Positions 50,841 through 59,779 of a DNA stretch of 64,000 bases are shown here, piece after piece. Both the position numbers and the translations under genes were made by a program. This stretch comes from CADEDH01 sp047974625 (lineage in GTDB: Bacteria; Actinomycetota; Acidimicrobiia; Acidimicrobiales; SZUA-35): the NCBI GenBank assembly GCA_047974625.1, contig JBKECK010000119.1:25292-89291 (forward strand), written 5' to 3'. Positions within the stretch are counted from its first letter, which is position 1; each line of letters starts with the position of its first letter. The notes under the pieces were generated by a model. The model saw only the letters and a list, made by a program, of their open reading frames with translations, ran no database searches and was not told the DNA's origin.

Positions 50841-51026
50841 TCAACTGCTACTCATCGCCGAGTCACTCAGTAGGGAACGTACGTCGAGCAATAGGTCGGT
50901 CACCTCAGCCGTCGACACAAGCTGGCGGTCAGACATCCCGCCCAGGCCTCGATCGATGAGCGCGAGCGCTTCCTCAATCGGTGTGTTGACGTCGATCATG
51001 GCGACGGGAACTTCGACCTCAGTCAT
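50841..51026 (-). CDS. Small acidic helical protein, 61 aa
   Basis: ATG 51026 has a strong ribosome site (GAGGAGGAT, ending 3 nt before the start). The product (MTEVEVPVAMIDVNTPIEEA, then LIDRGLGGMSDRQLVSTAEV, LLDVRSLLSD) is acidic with two amphipathic helices. No family recognised. The open frame extends upstream, but that part is Cys/Arg/Gly-rich and preceded by a long leader; the ribosome site decides the start. About 80-90 nt upstream TACAGT (minus strand, near 51120) could be a -10 box, giving a leadered transcript unlike most genes here. Confidence 0.7.
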   Translation of the reverse strand: MTEVEVPVAMIDVNTPIEEALALIDRGLGGMSDRQLVSTAEVTDLLLDVRSLLSDSAMSSS

Positions 51027-51283
51027 CCGATCCTCCTCGGAGGGTCCAAGTGCAACTGAACAACCGCAGCGGTCGTCCACCGATTCCGGGGGGAGGGGGA
51101 CTTCCGCAATGACGCCACTGTAGACCATGAACCCGCCCGGCTCGCATCCGCGCCGCCCCGGCCAGGGAAAACAACCCGTTTCGCGAATCTTGCGTTCGGA
51201 TCGTCCATCCACAGGTCCGGTGCCGGCTGTCAAGGGAGATCGGTCACATCTGGGGTCGGCGGGGGGCCGCCCCCTCCCCCCGG

Positions 51284-52069
51284 TCAGCGACCCTTGAACT
51301 CAGGCTGACGCTTGTCCAGGAAGGCCTGAACGGCCTCTCGGGTGTCGGAGGTCCCGAAGTTGACCGTCTGAGCCAAGCCCTCGGCCTCGAGCGCCGTGGT
51401 GAAGTCGTTGGTGGCGTTGAGGGTCAGCAGCCGCTTGGTCATCGACAACGCCAGGGGCGGACCGGCGGCCAGACGCTCGGCCCAGTCGGTCACGAAACCG
51501 TCGAGCTCGTCGTGCGGGACCACCCGATTGACGAACCCGTACCGCTCGGCCTCCTCGGCCGACACGATGTCGGCGAAGAAGGCCAGCTCCTTGGCCTTGT
51601 GGAGCCCGATGAGGCGGGGCAGGATCCAGGTGCCGCCGAAGTCGACGGTGAGGCCCCGCTTGGCGAAGATCTCGCTGAACCGGGCCTGGTCGCTGGCCAC
51701 GATCAGGTCGCAGGCCAGGGCCATGTTCATGCCGGCCCCGGCGGCCACCCCGTTCACCTTGGCGATGATGGGCACCATGATCGTGTGCATGGCCTGAACG
51801 GTCATGTGGATCATGTTCATGGCCTGGAGCTGATGACGGTCCGAGCTCTGGCCGGCCAGGTCGGCCCCGCTGCAGAACGCATCGCCGGCCCCGGTCATGA
51901 CCACGCACCGGACCGTCGGGTCGAGACCGATGGCGTTCCAGGTGTCCCGCAGCTCCTGCCACATGACCCCGTTGGCCGCGTTCTTCTTGTCGGGCCGGTT
52001 GAGGGTGATGGTGACCACGTCGGTGTCGGTCACGTCGACAAGGAGGGTGTCCAGTTGGTGCGAATCCAT
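51284..52069 (-). CDS. Enoyl-CoA hydratase/isomerase (crotonase family), 261 aa
   Basis: VVTITLNRPDKKNAANGVMW, VMTGAGDAFCSGADLAGQSS, and VPIIAKVNGVAAGAGMNMAL form the crotonase oxyanion hole, with TVDFGGTWILPRLIGLHKAK the catalytic loop (PaaG/EchA-like) and EGLAQTVNFGTSDTREAVQA-FLDKRQPEF the C-terminal trimerisation part. Third crotonase of the window. ATG 52069; divergent from the HerA-like ATPase. Confidence 0.94.
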   Translation of the reverse strand: MDSHQLDTLLVDVTDTDVVTITLNRPDKKNAANGVMWQELRDTWNAIGLDPTVRCVVMTGAGDAFCSGADLAGQSSDRHQLQAMNMIHMTVQAMHTIMVPIIAKVNGVAAGAGMNMALACDLIVASDQARFSEIFAKRGLTVDFGGTWILPRLIGLHKAKELAFFADIVSAEEAERYGFVNRVVPHDELDGFVTDWAERLAAGPPLALSMTKRLLTLNATNDFTTALEAEGLAQTVNFGTSDTREAVQAFLDKRQPEFKGR

Positions 52070-52175
52070 GACGGCGGAGGCTAACCGCACCCGCCGGGCG
52101 GCGACGAAACTTCGACTCCGGCACCCCGGCCGCCGGGTGGGTGCGAACCCGGTTCGTCCGTGCGATGGTGAACGG

Positions 52176-54674
52176 ATGGAACGATCTGTTGGCCAGTGGT
52201 ACGTCGGTGAGGGGCTCGACGGTGACGGCAACCGCAACGGAGAGCCGTCGTGGTTGGAGTCGGCGGATCTGACCACCCACGGGGTCATCGTTGGGATGAC
52301 CGGCTCCGGCAAGACCGGCCTCGGTATCGTCACCCTCGAAGAGGCCCTCCTGTCCGGGATCCCGGTGCTGGCCATCGACCCCAAGGGTGATCTCGGCAAC
52401 CTGGCCCTCACGTTCCCCGCCCTCGAACCGGCCGACTTCGAACCCTGGATCGATCCCGGTGCGGCCCGGGTGGCCGACCGGACGGTGGCCGACCTGGCCG
52501 CCGCCACGGCCACCGACTGGCGGGACGGTCTCGCCTCCTGGGGTCTCGGCCCGGACGACGTCGGCCGACTCCGCGACGCGGCCGAGGTGACCATCTACAC
52601 CCCGGGATCCACCACCGGGGTACCGCTCGACGTGCTCGGCCGCCTGTCCGCCCCGGACACCACCGACCCCAACACCCGCCAGGACGAGCTCGACGGCATC
52701 GTCACCGGGCTCCTCGGTCTGGTCGGGGTGGAGAGCGACCCGCTCTCGGGTCGGGAGCACATCCTGCTGGTCAACCTCCTGGCCCGCATGTGGGACGCCG
52801 GCCAACCGGTCGACCTGGCCTCCCTGCTGGCCCAGCTGCTCGACCCCCCGGTCCGCAAGCTCGGGGTGATGGACCTCGACACCTTCTTTCCCCCCGACGA
52901 CCGCCGGGCCCTGGCCATGCAGCTCAACGGACTGCTCGCCTCCGCCAGCTTCTCGGCTTGGGCCACCGGAGAACCGTTCGACATCGGTTCGATGCTGTGG
53001 ACGCCCGACGGTGCCCCCCGGGCCGCGGTGGTGGCCATCAGCCATCTCAGCGACGCCGAGCGGCAGTTCGCCGTCACCCTCGTCCTGAGCAAGCTGGTGA
53101 GCTGGATGCGGAGCCAGCCCGGCACCGGCCAGCTGAGGGTCCTCGTGTACGTCGACGAGGTGATGGGCCTGGCCCCGCCGGTCGGCAACCCGCCGGCCAA
53201 GAAACCGATCCTGACCCTCCTCAAACAGGCCCGGGCCTTCGGCGTCGGGCTGATCCTGGCCACCCAGAACCCGGTCGATCTCGACTACAAGGCGATCAGC
53301 AACGCCGGCACCTGGCTGATCGGCCGCCTCCAGACCGAGCAGGACAAGAACCGCCTCGTCGACGGCCTCCGCTCGGCCGACGGGGTCACCGACGTAGGGG
53401 TCGTGGGCACCACGATCAGCGGTCTCGGCAAGCGACAGTTCGTCCACCGCTCCACCAAGACCTCCGCCCTCCCCCTGCTCGGGTCCCGTTGGGCCATGTC
53501 GTACCTGGCCGGCCCGCTCACCGGCGACCAGATCTCCCGGCTCATGGCCGGACGGCCCGGCACCACCGGCGGGCCTACCCCGCCCGCGGCCGCCGCCTCC
53601 GGTGCCGGACCGGAACCGTCCGGTACAGCTACTGCCCCTACCGGCACCGCCCCGTCGGGTACAGCCTCAGCCGGCGCGGTCGCGGGCGGCCCCTCGGGTG
53701 CGGTGCCGCCGGGCGGCGCCCCGGTGGCGGTGGCCGACGACGAATCGCCGGTGCCGCCGGCGGTCCCGGACGGCACCACCGTCCGCTACGTGGTGGCGGC
53801 GGCCCCTTGGCTGGGCCAGGTGGGCGGATCGGCCGGCGGTGTCCGCCTCGTGCCCGCCCTGGCCGCCCGGGTGGAGATGACCTTCGACGACACCAAGGCC
53901 GACCTCCGCCACCAGCAGGAATGGGAGGCCGTCATCCCCCTCGACGGCGACCGGATCAGCGTCGACGCCGCCATCAGCGTCGACTACGACGAGCGGGACC
54001 TCAGCGACACCGCCCCGGCCGGGGCCGTGTACGTCCTACCCGGGGTGAAGCTCACCGCGACCGCCCTGAGGTCCGCGGCCGGCGAGCTCCGCACCACCGT
54101 CACCTCCACCCGGACCCTCACCCTGCTCCACAACCCGGACCTCAAGATCTGGTCCCGGCCCGACGAGTCGGCCGAGGACTTCGCCGTCCGGTGCGCCGGC
54201 GCCGCCGAGGACGCCGCCGACGCCGAGACGGCCAAGCTGCGGGACAAGCTGAAGAAGAAGCTCGACTCCCTCAACCGGGCCGTCAGCTCCGCCCAGGACC
54301 GGGTGGACGAGTTGGAGGCCCGCCACTCGGCCAACCGGCAGAGCCAGATCATCGACATCGGGGCCAGCGTGCTCGGCAGCCTCCTGGGGGGCCGGAGCCG
54401 GACCCGGGGCCTGGCCAACGCGGCCCGCCGCATGTCGTCGGGTCAGCGCCGTTCCTCCAGTGGTGAGGCCTCCCTGGAGACGGCCCGGCGGCGAGTGGCC
54501 GACAAGGTCGACGAGGTCGGCCAGGTCGAGGCCGACCTGGCCGAGGCCGTCATCGGCATCGACCACGAGTGGACGGAGAAGGCGGCCAACGTCGAGCCGG
54601 TCGACATCCCGTTGGAGAAGGCCGACGTGACCGTCGACGAGCTGCTCCTGATCTGGATCCCCACCGACCGCTGA
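52176..54674 (+). CDS. HerA/FtsK-like ATPase with C-terminal coiled coil, 832 aa
   Basis: Walker A GVIVGMTGSGKTGLGIVTLE at ~31-50, PVLAIDPKGDLGNLALTFPA (the DPKGD motif of HerA/VirB4-like pumps), Walker B RVLVYVDEVMGLAPP, and sensor-like VGLILATQNPVDLDYKAISN, GTWLIGRLQTEQDK and an Arg-finger region. A Pro/Ala/Gly-rich linker (~465-540) leads to a beta-rich domain (YVVAAAPWLGQVGG) and a coiled coil with LRDKLKKKLDSLNRAVSSAQ. HerA-like ATPases pump or translocate DNA or proteins, usually with a nuclease partner such as NurA. No such partner is adjacent. ATG 52176 follows only weak purines (AACGG). Confidence 0.85.
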   Translation: MERSVGQWYVGEGLDGDGNRNGEPSWLESADLTTHGVIVGMTGSGKTGLGIVTLEEALLSGIPVLAIDPKGDLGNLALTFPALEPADFEPWIDPGAARVADRTVADLAAATATDWRDGLASWGLGPDDVGRLRDAAEVTIYTPGSTTGVPLDVLGRLSAPDTTDPNTRQDELDGIVTGLLGLVGVESDPLSGREHILLVNLLARMWDAGQPVDLASLLAQLLDPPVRKLGVMDLDTFFPPDDRRALAMQLNGLLASASFSAWATGEPFDIGSMLWTPDGAPRAAVVAISHLSDAERQFAVTLVLSKLVSWMRSQPGTGQLRVLVYVDEVMGLAPPVGNPPAKKPILTLLKQARAFGVGLILATQNPVDLDYKAISNAGTWLIGRLQTEQDKNRLVDGLRSADGVTDVGVVGTTISGLGKRQFVHRSTKTSALPLLGSRWAMSYLAGPLTGDQISRLMAGRPGTTGGPTPPAAAASGAGPEPSGTATAPTGTAPSGTASAGAVAGGPSGAVPPGGAPVAVADDESPVPPAVPDGTTVRYVVAAAPWLGQVGGSAGGVRLVPALAARVEMTFDDTKADLRHQQEWEAVIPLDGDRISVDAAISVDYDERDLSDTAPAGAVYVLPGVKLTATALRSAAGELRTTVTSTRTLTLLHNPDLKIWSRPDESAEDFAVRCAGAAEDAADAETAKLRDKLKKKLDSLNRAVSSAQDRVDELEARHSANRQSQIIDIGASVLGSLLGGRSRTRGLANAARRMSSGQRRSSSGEASLETARRRVADKVDEVGQVEADLAEAVIGIDHEWTEKAANVEPVDIPLEKADVTVDELLLIWIPTDR

Positions 54675-54684
54675 CGGCGACCTC

Positions 54685-55653
54685 CTACCGAGGGGCGAGA
54701 TCCTCGATGGCCCGGGCCGGATCGACCCCGGCGAAACCCATGATGGCCAGGGCGGGCACGGTCACCCCGTTCTCCACGTAGCGGTCGATGTGCTCCCGGC
54801 ACGCCTCGGGAGATCCGTGGATGATCAGCTCGTCCACGACGTCGTCGGTGATCGCCTCCAGCGCCGCGGCCCGATCACCCGCCGACCAGGCCTTCCACAT
54901 CCCCTCCAGCCGGTCCCCCCGGCCGATCCAGCGGTGGAATTCTGCGTAGACGGGAACGTTCAGGTAGGCGGCGATGGCCCGGCGGGCACCCGCCCGCACC
55001 GCGTCGGCGTCGGTGCTGGGGCACACGAAGATCCGGGCCACGATCTCCTTGCCGCCCGGCTCCCCGCCCTGGGCTTGGACGATGGGGGCGACGGTGCGGA
55101 CGTCATCGGCCGACAGCCAGTTGATGATGGCGCCGTCGGCCTCCCGGCCTGCCATTCTCAGCATCCCCTCGCGCAGGGCGGCGACGAGGATCTTCGGCTT
55201 CCGTTCCGGCCTCACACCAAGCCGGAACCCCGAGACGGTGAAGGTGTCGTACTCGTGCTGGACCTTCTCCCCGCCGAGGGCGTCGTTGAGGAAGCGGACC
55301 ATGTCCCGGGTGTGGCGGTAGGGCTCCACAAAGGGGATCCCGTTCCACCGTTCGACGATGACGTTCGACGACGACCCGATACCCACGGTGAACCGGCCGG
55401 GGGCCGCGTCGGCCAAGGAGGCCACGCTTTGGGCCATCAGGGCCGGACCCCGGGTGTAGGCGGGCAGGATCGCCACCCCGAGCTGGAGCTCGGGCGCCCA
55501 GGCCGCGGCCAGGGCCAACGGGGTGAGGCCGTCGTAGCCGTCGGCCTCGGACGACCACACGTCGGTGTACCCGAGATCGACCAGACGCCGGTACGTATCG
55601 TGGTGCTGGACCAGGTTGGATCCAGCCAGGGGAACAGTCATGCCGTAACGCAT
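54685..55653 (-). CDS. LLM-class (luciferase-like) F420-dependent oxidoreductase, 322 aa
   Basis: TIM-barrel luciferase-like protein: MRYGMTVPLAGSNLVQHHDT, VDLGYTDVWSSEADGYDGLT, LQLGVAILPAYTRGPALMAQ, GRFTVGIGSSSNVIVERWNG (the G-x-G-S-S cofactor loop) and KPKILVAALREGMLRMAGRE. Actinobacterial relatives use coenzyme F420 rather than FMN, though the cofactor cannot be proved here. Substrate unknown. A TAGGTT box lies 8 nt before ATG 55653. Its stop is 10 nt from the end of the HerA-like gene. Confidence 0.92.
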   Translation of the reverse strand: MRYGMTVPLAGSNLVQHHDTYRRLVDLGYTDVWSSEADGYDGLTPLALAAAWAPELQLGVAILPAYTRGPALMAQSVASLADAAPGRFTVGIGSSSNVIVERWNGIPFVEPYRHTRDMVRFLNDALGGEKVQHEYDTFTVSGFRLGVRPERKPKILVAALREGMLRMAGREADGAIINWLSADDVRTVAPIVQAQGGEPGGKEIVARIFVCPSTDADAVRAGARRAIAAYLNVPVYAEFHRWIGRGDRLEGMWKAWSAGDRAAALEAITDDVVDELIIHGSPEACREHIDRYVENGVTVPALAIMGFAGVDPARAIEDLAPR

Positions 55654-55661
55654 GGCACGCG

Positions 55662-55667
55662 AACCTA
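55662..55667 (-). promoter_or_regulatory. Leaderless-type -10 box for the LLM oxidoreductase
   Basis: TAGGTT on the minus strand, 8 nt from ATG 55653. Confidence 0.45.
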
Positions 55668-55760
55668 GTCGATGCGGCCCTCCCGGGTTTTTTCGGGTTT
55701 TTTCCGGCGACCCCCCAGAATGCGGCCTTCAGTGTCACACCCCCTCCGGATGATGGGGCC

Positions 55761-55934
55761 ATGGCACGAACCCAGCAGATGCACCTCATCCACCTCGACG
55801 ACGAGCACTGGCGGCTCGATCCGGCCACCATCCGGGTGGGCCGCCAGGGCCTGGCCGCGGCCCGGCGGGCCTTGGCCGCCGCCAGACCCGTCCCGGAGAC
55901 GTCGTCCCCCGCCCGGCTGGCCCCCGCCGCCTAG
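55761..55934 (+). CDS. Small basic protein, 57 aa
   Basis: ATG 55761 preceded by GATGGGG. The product begins MARTQQMHLIHLDDEHWRLD, then TIRVGRQGLAAARRALAAAR and a Pro/Ala tail. It is Arg/Ala-rich with one amphipathic helix. No known domain, but it occupies the divergent spacer with good coding character (third-position G/C) and closes just before the thiolase promoter. It may be a short DNA- or nucleoid-binding protein; this is only a guess. Confidence 0.55.
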   Translation: MARTQQMHLIHLDDEHWRLDPATIRVGRQGLAAARRALAAARPVPETSSPARLAPAA

Positions 55935-55969
55935 CCGACGGATTCTGGCTGGAAACGATCTGATCGTCG

Positions 55970-55975
55970 TAGGCT
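55970..55975 (+). promoter_or_regulatory. Leaderless-type -10 box for the thiolase gene
   Basis: TAGGCT ends 6 nt before ATG 55982. Confidence 0.5.
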
Positions 55976-55981
55976 CGTCGC

Positions 55982-57160
55982 ATGCGCGAAGTCGTTATTG
56001 TCGAAGCCGTCCGCTCACCGATCGGTCGCCGGAACGGCGGACTGTCCACGGTTCATCCCGCCGAACTGCTGGCCGAGATCCAGAGCGAGGCCGTTTCCCG
56101 TTCGGGGATCGACCCGTCCGAGATCGGGCAGGTCGTCACCGGCTGCGTCAGCCAGGTCGGCGAACAGTCGTTCAACATCGGTCGCACGGCGTGGCTCTCC
56201 GCTGGCCTGCCGATGGAGGTGGCCGCCACCACGGTGGACACCCAGTGCGGTTCCTCCCAGCAGGCCACCAACCTGGCCAGCGCCCTGGTCCAGTCCGGTG
56301 TGGTCGACGTGGCCATGGCCTGCGGGGTCGAGAACATGAGCCGGATCCCCATCGGCAGCAACTCGTCGAAGAAGCTCGGCCTGGGTGTGCCAATCCCGAA
56401 GACCTACTTCGCCGAGTACGAGTTCACCAGCCAGTTCGAGGCCGCGGAACGCATCGCCGACAAGTGGGGCATCTCCCGCACCGACGCTGACGAGTTCGGC
56501 TTCCGCTCCCAGCAGCTCGCCGCCCAGGCGTGGACCGAAGACCGCTTCGGCACCCAGGTCCACCCCATCGAGGCCCCCGACGTCGATGACGACGGCAATC
56601 CAACGGGCACCACCCACCGGGTGGAGAAGGACGAGGGCCTCCGTGACACCACCCTCGAAGGTCTCGCCGCCCTTAAGCCGGTGGCCCGCGAGAACGGCGT
56701 CCACACCGCCGGCTCATCGTCCCAGATCTCCGACGGGGCCGCCGCCGTGCTCATGACCACGCCCGAGAAGGCGGCCGAGCTCGGCCTCACCCCCGTGGCC
56801 AAGGTCGTCGACACCTGCCTGGTCGGGGTAGATCCGGTGCTCATGCTCACCGGCCCGATCGACGCCACCCGTCGTCTCCTGGAGCGCACCGGCCGTGAGC
56901 TCTCCGACATCGACCTGGTGGAGATCAACGAGGCCTTCGCCTCGGTCGTCCTGGCCTGGCAGCGGGAGCTCGGGGCCGAGATGGACATCGTCAACCCCAA
57001 CGGTGGCGCCATCGCTCTGGGTCACCCCCTCGGAGGCACCGGCGCCTTCCTCATGACGAAGGCGGTCCACGAGTTGCACCGAGCCGACAAGAACACCGCC
57101 CTCATCACGATGTGCTGCGGCGGTGGTCTTGGTACCGGCACCCTCATCGACCGCATCTGA
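55982..57160 (+). CDS. Acetyl-CoA acetyltransferase / 3-ketoacyl-CoA thiolase, 392 aa
   Basis: Thiolase fold of standard length. Acyl-accepting Cys89 in TTVDTQCGSSQQATNLAS, VENMSRIP, NEAFASVVLAW (Asn-Glu-Ala-Phe motif), GGAIALGHPLGGTGAFLMTK (catalytic His) and the final MCCGGGLGTGTLI with the second Cys. The pattern is close to degradative thiolases of the FadA5/FadA6 group used for steroid or branched-chain acyl-CoA. ATG 55982 follows a TAGGCT box. The gene overlaps the thermonuclease reading by 38 nt. Confidence 0.94.
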   Translation: MREVVIVEAVRSPIGRRNGGLSTVHPAELLAEIQSEAVSRSGIDPSEIGQVVTGCVSQVGEQSFNIGRTAWLSAGLPMEVAATTVDTQCGSSQQATNLASALVQSGVVDVAMACGVENMSRIPIGSNSSKKLGLGVPIPKTYFAEYEFTSQFEAAERIADKWGISRTDADEFGFRSQQLAAQAWTEDRFGTQVHPIEAPDVDDDGNPTGTTHRVEKDEGLRDTTLEGLAALKPVARENGVHTAGSSSQISDGAAAVLMTTPEKAAELGLTPVAKVVDTCLVGVDPVLMLTGPIDATRRLLERTGRELSDIDLVEINEAFASVVLAWQRELGAEMDIVNPNGGAIALGHPLGGTGAFLMTKAVHELHRADKNTALITMCCGGGLGTGTLIDRI

Positions 57161-57785
57161 GCCGCCGCGGCGGCCCCGGCCGTCCGCCCGGCCGCCCCGG
57201 CCCCGCCGTGTCCTCGGCGGGCTGCTGTTGGCCGCGCTCCTCAGCGCCGCCGGTTGTGACCTGACGGGCGGGACGGAATCCTCCGCCCCGCCCGCCGGTA
57301 ACCAGACCGCCACCGGTTCCGACCCGGCCGAACCCGGTGGCGGCGGCTCCCCCGTCGACACCGGCGTGGTCGAGCGGGTCGTCGACGGCGACACCGTCAT
57401 CCTCGAACTGGCCGGTGAATCGGAACGGGTCCGCCTGATCGGGGTCGACTCGCCCGAGTCGGTGGCGGAGAACCGTCCCGTGCAGTGCTACGGGCCCGAG
57501 GCGTCGGACGCCCTCAAGGCCCTGCTCCCCCCGGGCACCACGGTGTCCATCACCCGCGACGTCGAATCGCGAGACCGCTACGACCGGCTCCTGCTCTACC
57601 TCCACCGCGCCTCAGACGGGCTGTTCGTGAACGAGTGGCTGGTGGCCGAGGGCTACGCCGAATCCCACCCCTACCCACCGAACGTCACCCTCCAGGCCCA
57701 GCTCGACGACGCCGAGGCGGCCGCGCGGGCCGAACAGCGGGGCCTGTGGGGTTCCTGCGACGGGCCGGACCAGCCCCTGAACTAG
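57123..57785 (+). CDS. Secreted lipoprotein thermonuclease (SNase family), 220 aa
   Basis: Signal region with Arg-rich n-region, hydrophobic VLGGLLLAALLSAAGC and lipobox LSAAGC near residue 45, so a lipid-anchored exported protein. A short Gly/Pro linker precedes the staphylococcal-nuclease domain: VVDGDTVILEL, VRLIGVDSPES, QCYGPEASDAL, RDRYDRLLLYL (catalytic Arg-x-x-Tyr-x-Arg) and FVNEWLVAEGYA. It cleaves DNA/RNA outside the cell with Ca2+. The GTG at 57123 overlaps the thiolase end; a start nearer the hydrophobic stretch is possible. Confidence 0.9.
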   Translation: MVLVPAPSSTASEPPRRPRPSARPPRPRRVLGGLLLAALLSAAGCDLTGGTESSAPPAGNQTATGSDPAEPGGGGSPVDTGVVERVVDGDTVILELAGESERVRLIGVDSPESVAENRPVQCYGPEASDALKALLPPGTTVSITRDVESRDRYDRLLLYLHRASDGLFVNEWLVAEGYAESHPYPPNVTLQAQLDDAEAAARAEQRGLWGSCDGPDQPLN

Positions 57786-57819
57786 CCCCCCACACCCTCG
57801 GCTCCGCACCGTGGGGGCT
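57784..57819. terminator. Hairpin between convergent thermonuclease and dehydratase genes
   Basis: AGCCCCCCAC pairs with GTGGGGGCT (one unpaired C) around a 17-nt loop, followed by TCT. It overlaps the thermonuclease stop. Confidence 0.65.
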
Positions 57820-57862
57820 TCTCGGCCGGGGGCCTCATCGCCGGGCGGCGGGGCCGCGTGCC

Positions 57863-58831
57863 TCAGCCCAGCGAGGCGAGTTCCGCCGCGTCGGCGTTGC
57901 CGCCGCTGCAGATCACCCCGATCCGTCCGGGCCGGTCCGGGTCCGCCCCGGCCCCGGCCAGGGCGGCGGCACCGGCCCCCTCGGCCAGGGTGTGGGCGTG
58001 GGTGGCGAAGAGGCGGCGGGCGTCGTCGATGGCGTCGTCGTCGACCAGCAGGAACCGGGCCAGGCCACCGGCCATGATCCGCTGGGTCAAGGCGAACGGT
58101 GCTCCCGTGGCCAGACCACTGGCCCGGGTTCGGCACGGGGCCTCCGTGGGCACCCCGCGGGCCCAGGTGAGTTGGGCCGCCGGGGCCTGGGCCGACTGGA
58201 CCCCGATCACCGCGCACCCCGGGGCCAACGTGTCACGGACCAGGCACGCCCCGGCCGCGCTCGTGCCACTGCCCACCGGCACGTACAGGGCCTCCAGATC
58301 GGGGTGGGCGGTCAGCAGTTCATGGGTGACGGTGGCGTGCCCGTGCACGATGTCGGGCTCGCCGCCGGGGTCGACGAACCAAGCCCCCCGCTCCTCGGCC
58401 AGGCGCCGGCCGTGGGCCATGGCGGCGGTCATGTCGTCCCCGTGCACCACCACCTCGGCGCCGAGTGCCCGGACCGCGGCCAGCTTGACCTCCGGAGCCG
58501 AGGTCGGCGCCACGATCAGGGCCGGGACGCCGTGGTGGCGGGCCGCGTAGGCGATCGACTGGGCGTGGTTGCCGGTGGACGCGGTTACCAAGCCCGGCTC
58601 GTACCGCTGCCGCGGCGCGGCCGCCAACAGGGCCAGACCACCCCGCACCTTGAACGCCCCGGTGGGTTGGGTGTTCTCGTGCTTGACCACCACCTCGGCC
58701 CCGACCGCCCCGTCGAGCCGCGGGTACCGCCACGCCGGGGTGGGCGGGAGCAGGGGCTCCAGGGCGGCCACGGCCGCCAGCACCCCTTCGAAACACGGCG
58801 CTTCCTGGTGGGACGGATCGGGCAGGGCCAT
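57863..58831 (-). CDS. PLP-dependent threonine/serine dehydratase-like enzyme, 322 aa
   Basis: Fold type II PLP enzyme. VVKHENTQPTGAFKVRGGLA holds the Schiff-base Lys, STGNHAQSIAYAARHHGVPA the phosphate-binding Asn, VPVGSGTSAAGACL the Gly-rich loop (here GSGTS instead of the usual GGGGL), and GVICSGGNAD the C-terminal Ser. It deaminates threonine/serine or racemises serine, and lacks a C-terminal ACT domain. ATG 58831; upstream frame is antisense to the ChbG-like gene. Divergent promoter region of 114 nt separates them. Confidence 0.92.
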   Translation of the reverse strand: MALPDPSHQEAPCFEGVLAAVAALEPLLPPTPAWRYPRLDGAVGAEVVVKHENTQPTGAFKVRGGLALLAAAPRQRYEPGLVTASTGNHAQSIAYAARHHGVPALIVAPTSAPEVKLAAVRALGAEVVVHGDDMTAAMAHGRRLAEERGAWFVDPGGEPDIVHGHATVTHELLTAHPDLEALYVPVGSGTSAAGACLVRDTLAPGCAVIGVQSAQAPAAQLTWARGVPTEAPCRTRASGLATGAPFALTQRIMAGGLARFLLVDDDAIDDARRLFATHAHTLAEGAGAAALAGAGADPDRPGRIGVICSGGNADAAELASLG

Positions 58832-58932
58832 GGCCGGCAGTATCGCAGGCCCGACCGACCCAACCCCTCCCCCCGGACCGGCCACCGCGCCAGCCGGGTG
58901 GCCCGACCGTGGAGTACCGCCACCGCGGCGGC

Positions 58933-58938
58933 TACCGT
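58933..58938 (+). promoter_or_regulatory. Leaderless-type -10 box for the ChbG-like gene
   Basis: TACCGT is followed after 7 nt by GTG 58946. Confidence 0.5.
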
Positions 58939-58945
58939 CTGACCG

Positions 58946-59779
58946 GTGAGCGACCTGCTCGAGCGGCTCGGCCGTCCCGACGATGCCCGCCTCGTGATCC
59001 TGACCTGCGACGGCCTCGGCTCGTCGAACGCGGCCAACATGGCCATCCTCGACGCCCTCCGCTCCGGGGTGGCCACCAGCGCCGGCCTGCAAGTGCCGTG
59101 CCCGTGGGCCCGGGCCGCGGCCGCCTCCCACCAGGGGGAGGACGTCGGTGTGTCCCTCACCGTCAACGCGGAACACGAGCTCTATCGCTGGGGTCCGGTC
59201 ACCCAGGCCCCGTCCCTCCTCAGCGGTGAGGCCGGCTTCCCCCGCACCCCCGCCGACCTGTGGGAGCACGCCGACGTCGACGAGGTCCGCCGGGAATGCC
59301 GCTCCCAGTTCGAGCGGGCCGTGTTGTGGGGCTACGACCCGACCCACCTCAGCGCCCACCTCTCGGCCCTGTGCGCCCGGGCCGAGTTCTTCGACGTCTA
59401 CCTCGAACTGGCCATCGAGTTCGCCCTCCCCATGAGCCTGCCCGACCCGGCTGTCGACCTCGGATTCCCGGCCCGTGACCTCGCCGCGGCCGAGGACATC
59501 CTCGTCCCCGACCGGGTGGTGGCCGCCCCGACGCCCGACCGGGGAGCCCGGCCCACCATCGACGCCGCCCTCACCGAGTTGGAGCCGGGGGTCACCGAGA
59601 TACACGTCGCCCCCGCCGCCGACACCCCCGAGATCCGAGCCATCACCCCCCACTGGCCGGCCCGGGTGGCCGACGCCCACCTCGTCACCTTCGACTGGAC
59701 GTTCCGTTCGATGTTGGGCCGCTCCGGGGCCGAACTGATCGGCTTCCGGGAGCTCCGACGGGCCCAACGGGCCACCTAG
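58946..59779 (+). CDS. ChbG/HpnK-family (YdjC-like) deacetylase, 277 aa
   Basis: VILTCDGLGSSNAANMAILD replaces the family's NxDDxG-type first motif (here CDGLGSS), ATSAGLQVPCPWARAA is the second block, and PTHLSAHLSALCARAEFFDV is the His-x-x-x-His metal block. C-terminal PGVTEIHVAPAADTPEI matches the conserved PG-x-x-E-x-x-x-H end. Family members remove acetyl groups from carbohydrate or hopanoid-linked N-acetyl sugars. The change in the first motif may mean altered metal binding or activity. The gene starts at GTG 58946 behind TACCGT. Confidence 0.85.
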   Translation: MSDLLERLGRPDDARLVILTCDGLGSSNAANMAILDALRSGVATSAGLQVPCPWARAAAASHQGEDVGVSLTVNAEHELYRWGPVTQAPSLLSGEAGFPRTPADLWEHADVDEVRRECRSQFERAVLWGYDPTHLSAHLSALCARAEFFDVYLELAIEFALPMSLPDPAVDLGFPARDLAAAEDILVPDRVVAAPTPDRGARPTIDAALTELEPGVTEIHVAPAADTPEIRAITPHWPARVADAHLVTFDWTFRSMLGRSGAELIGFRELRRAQRAT

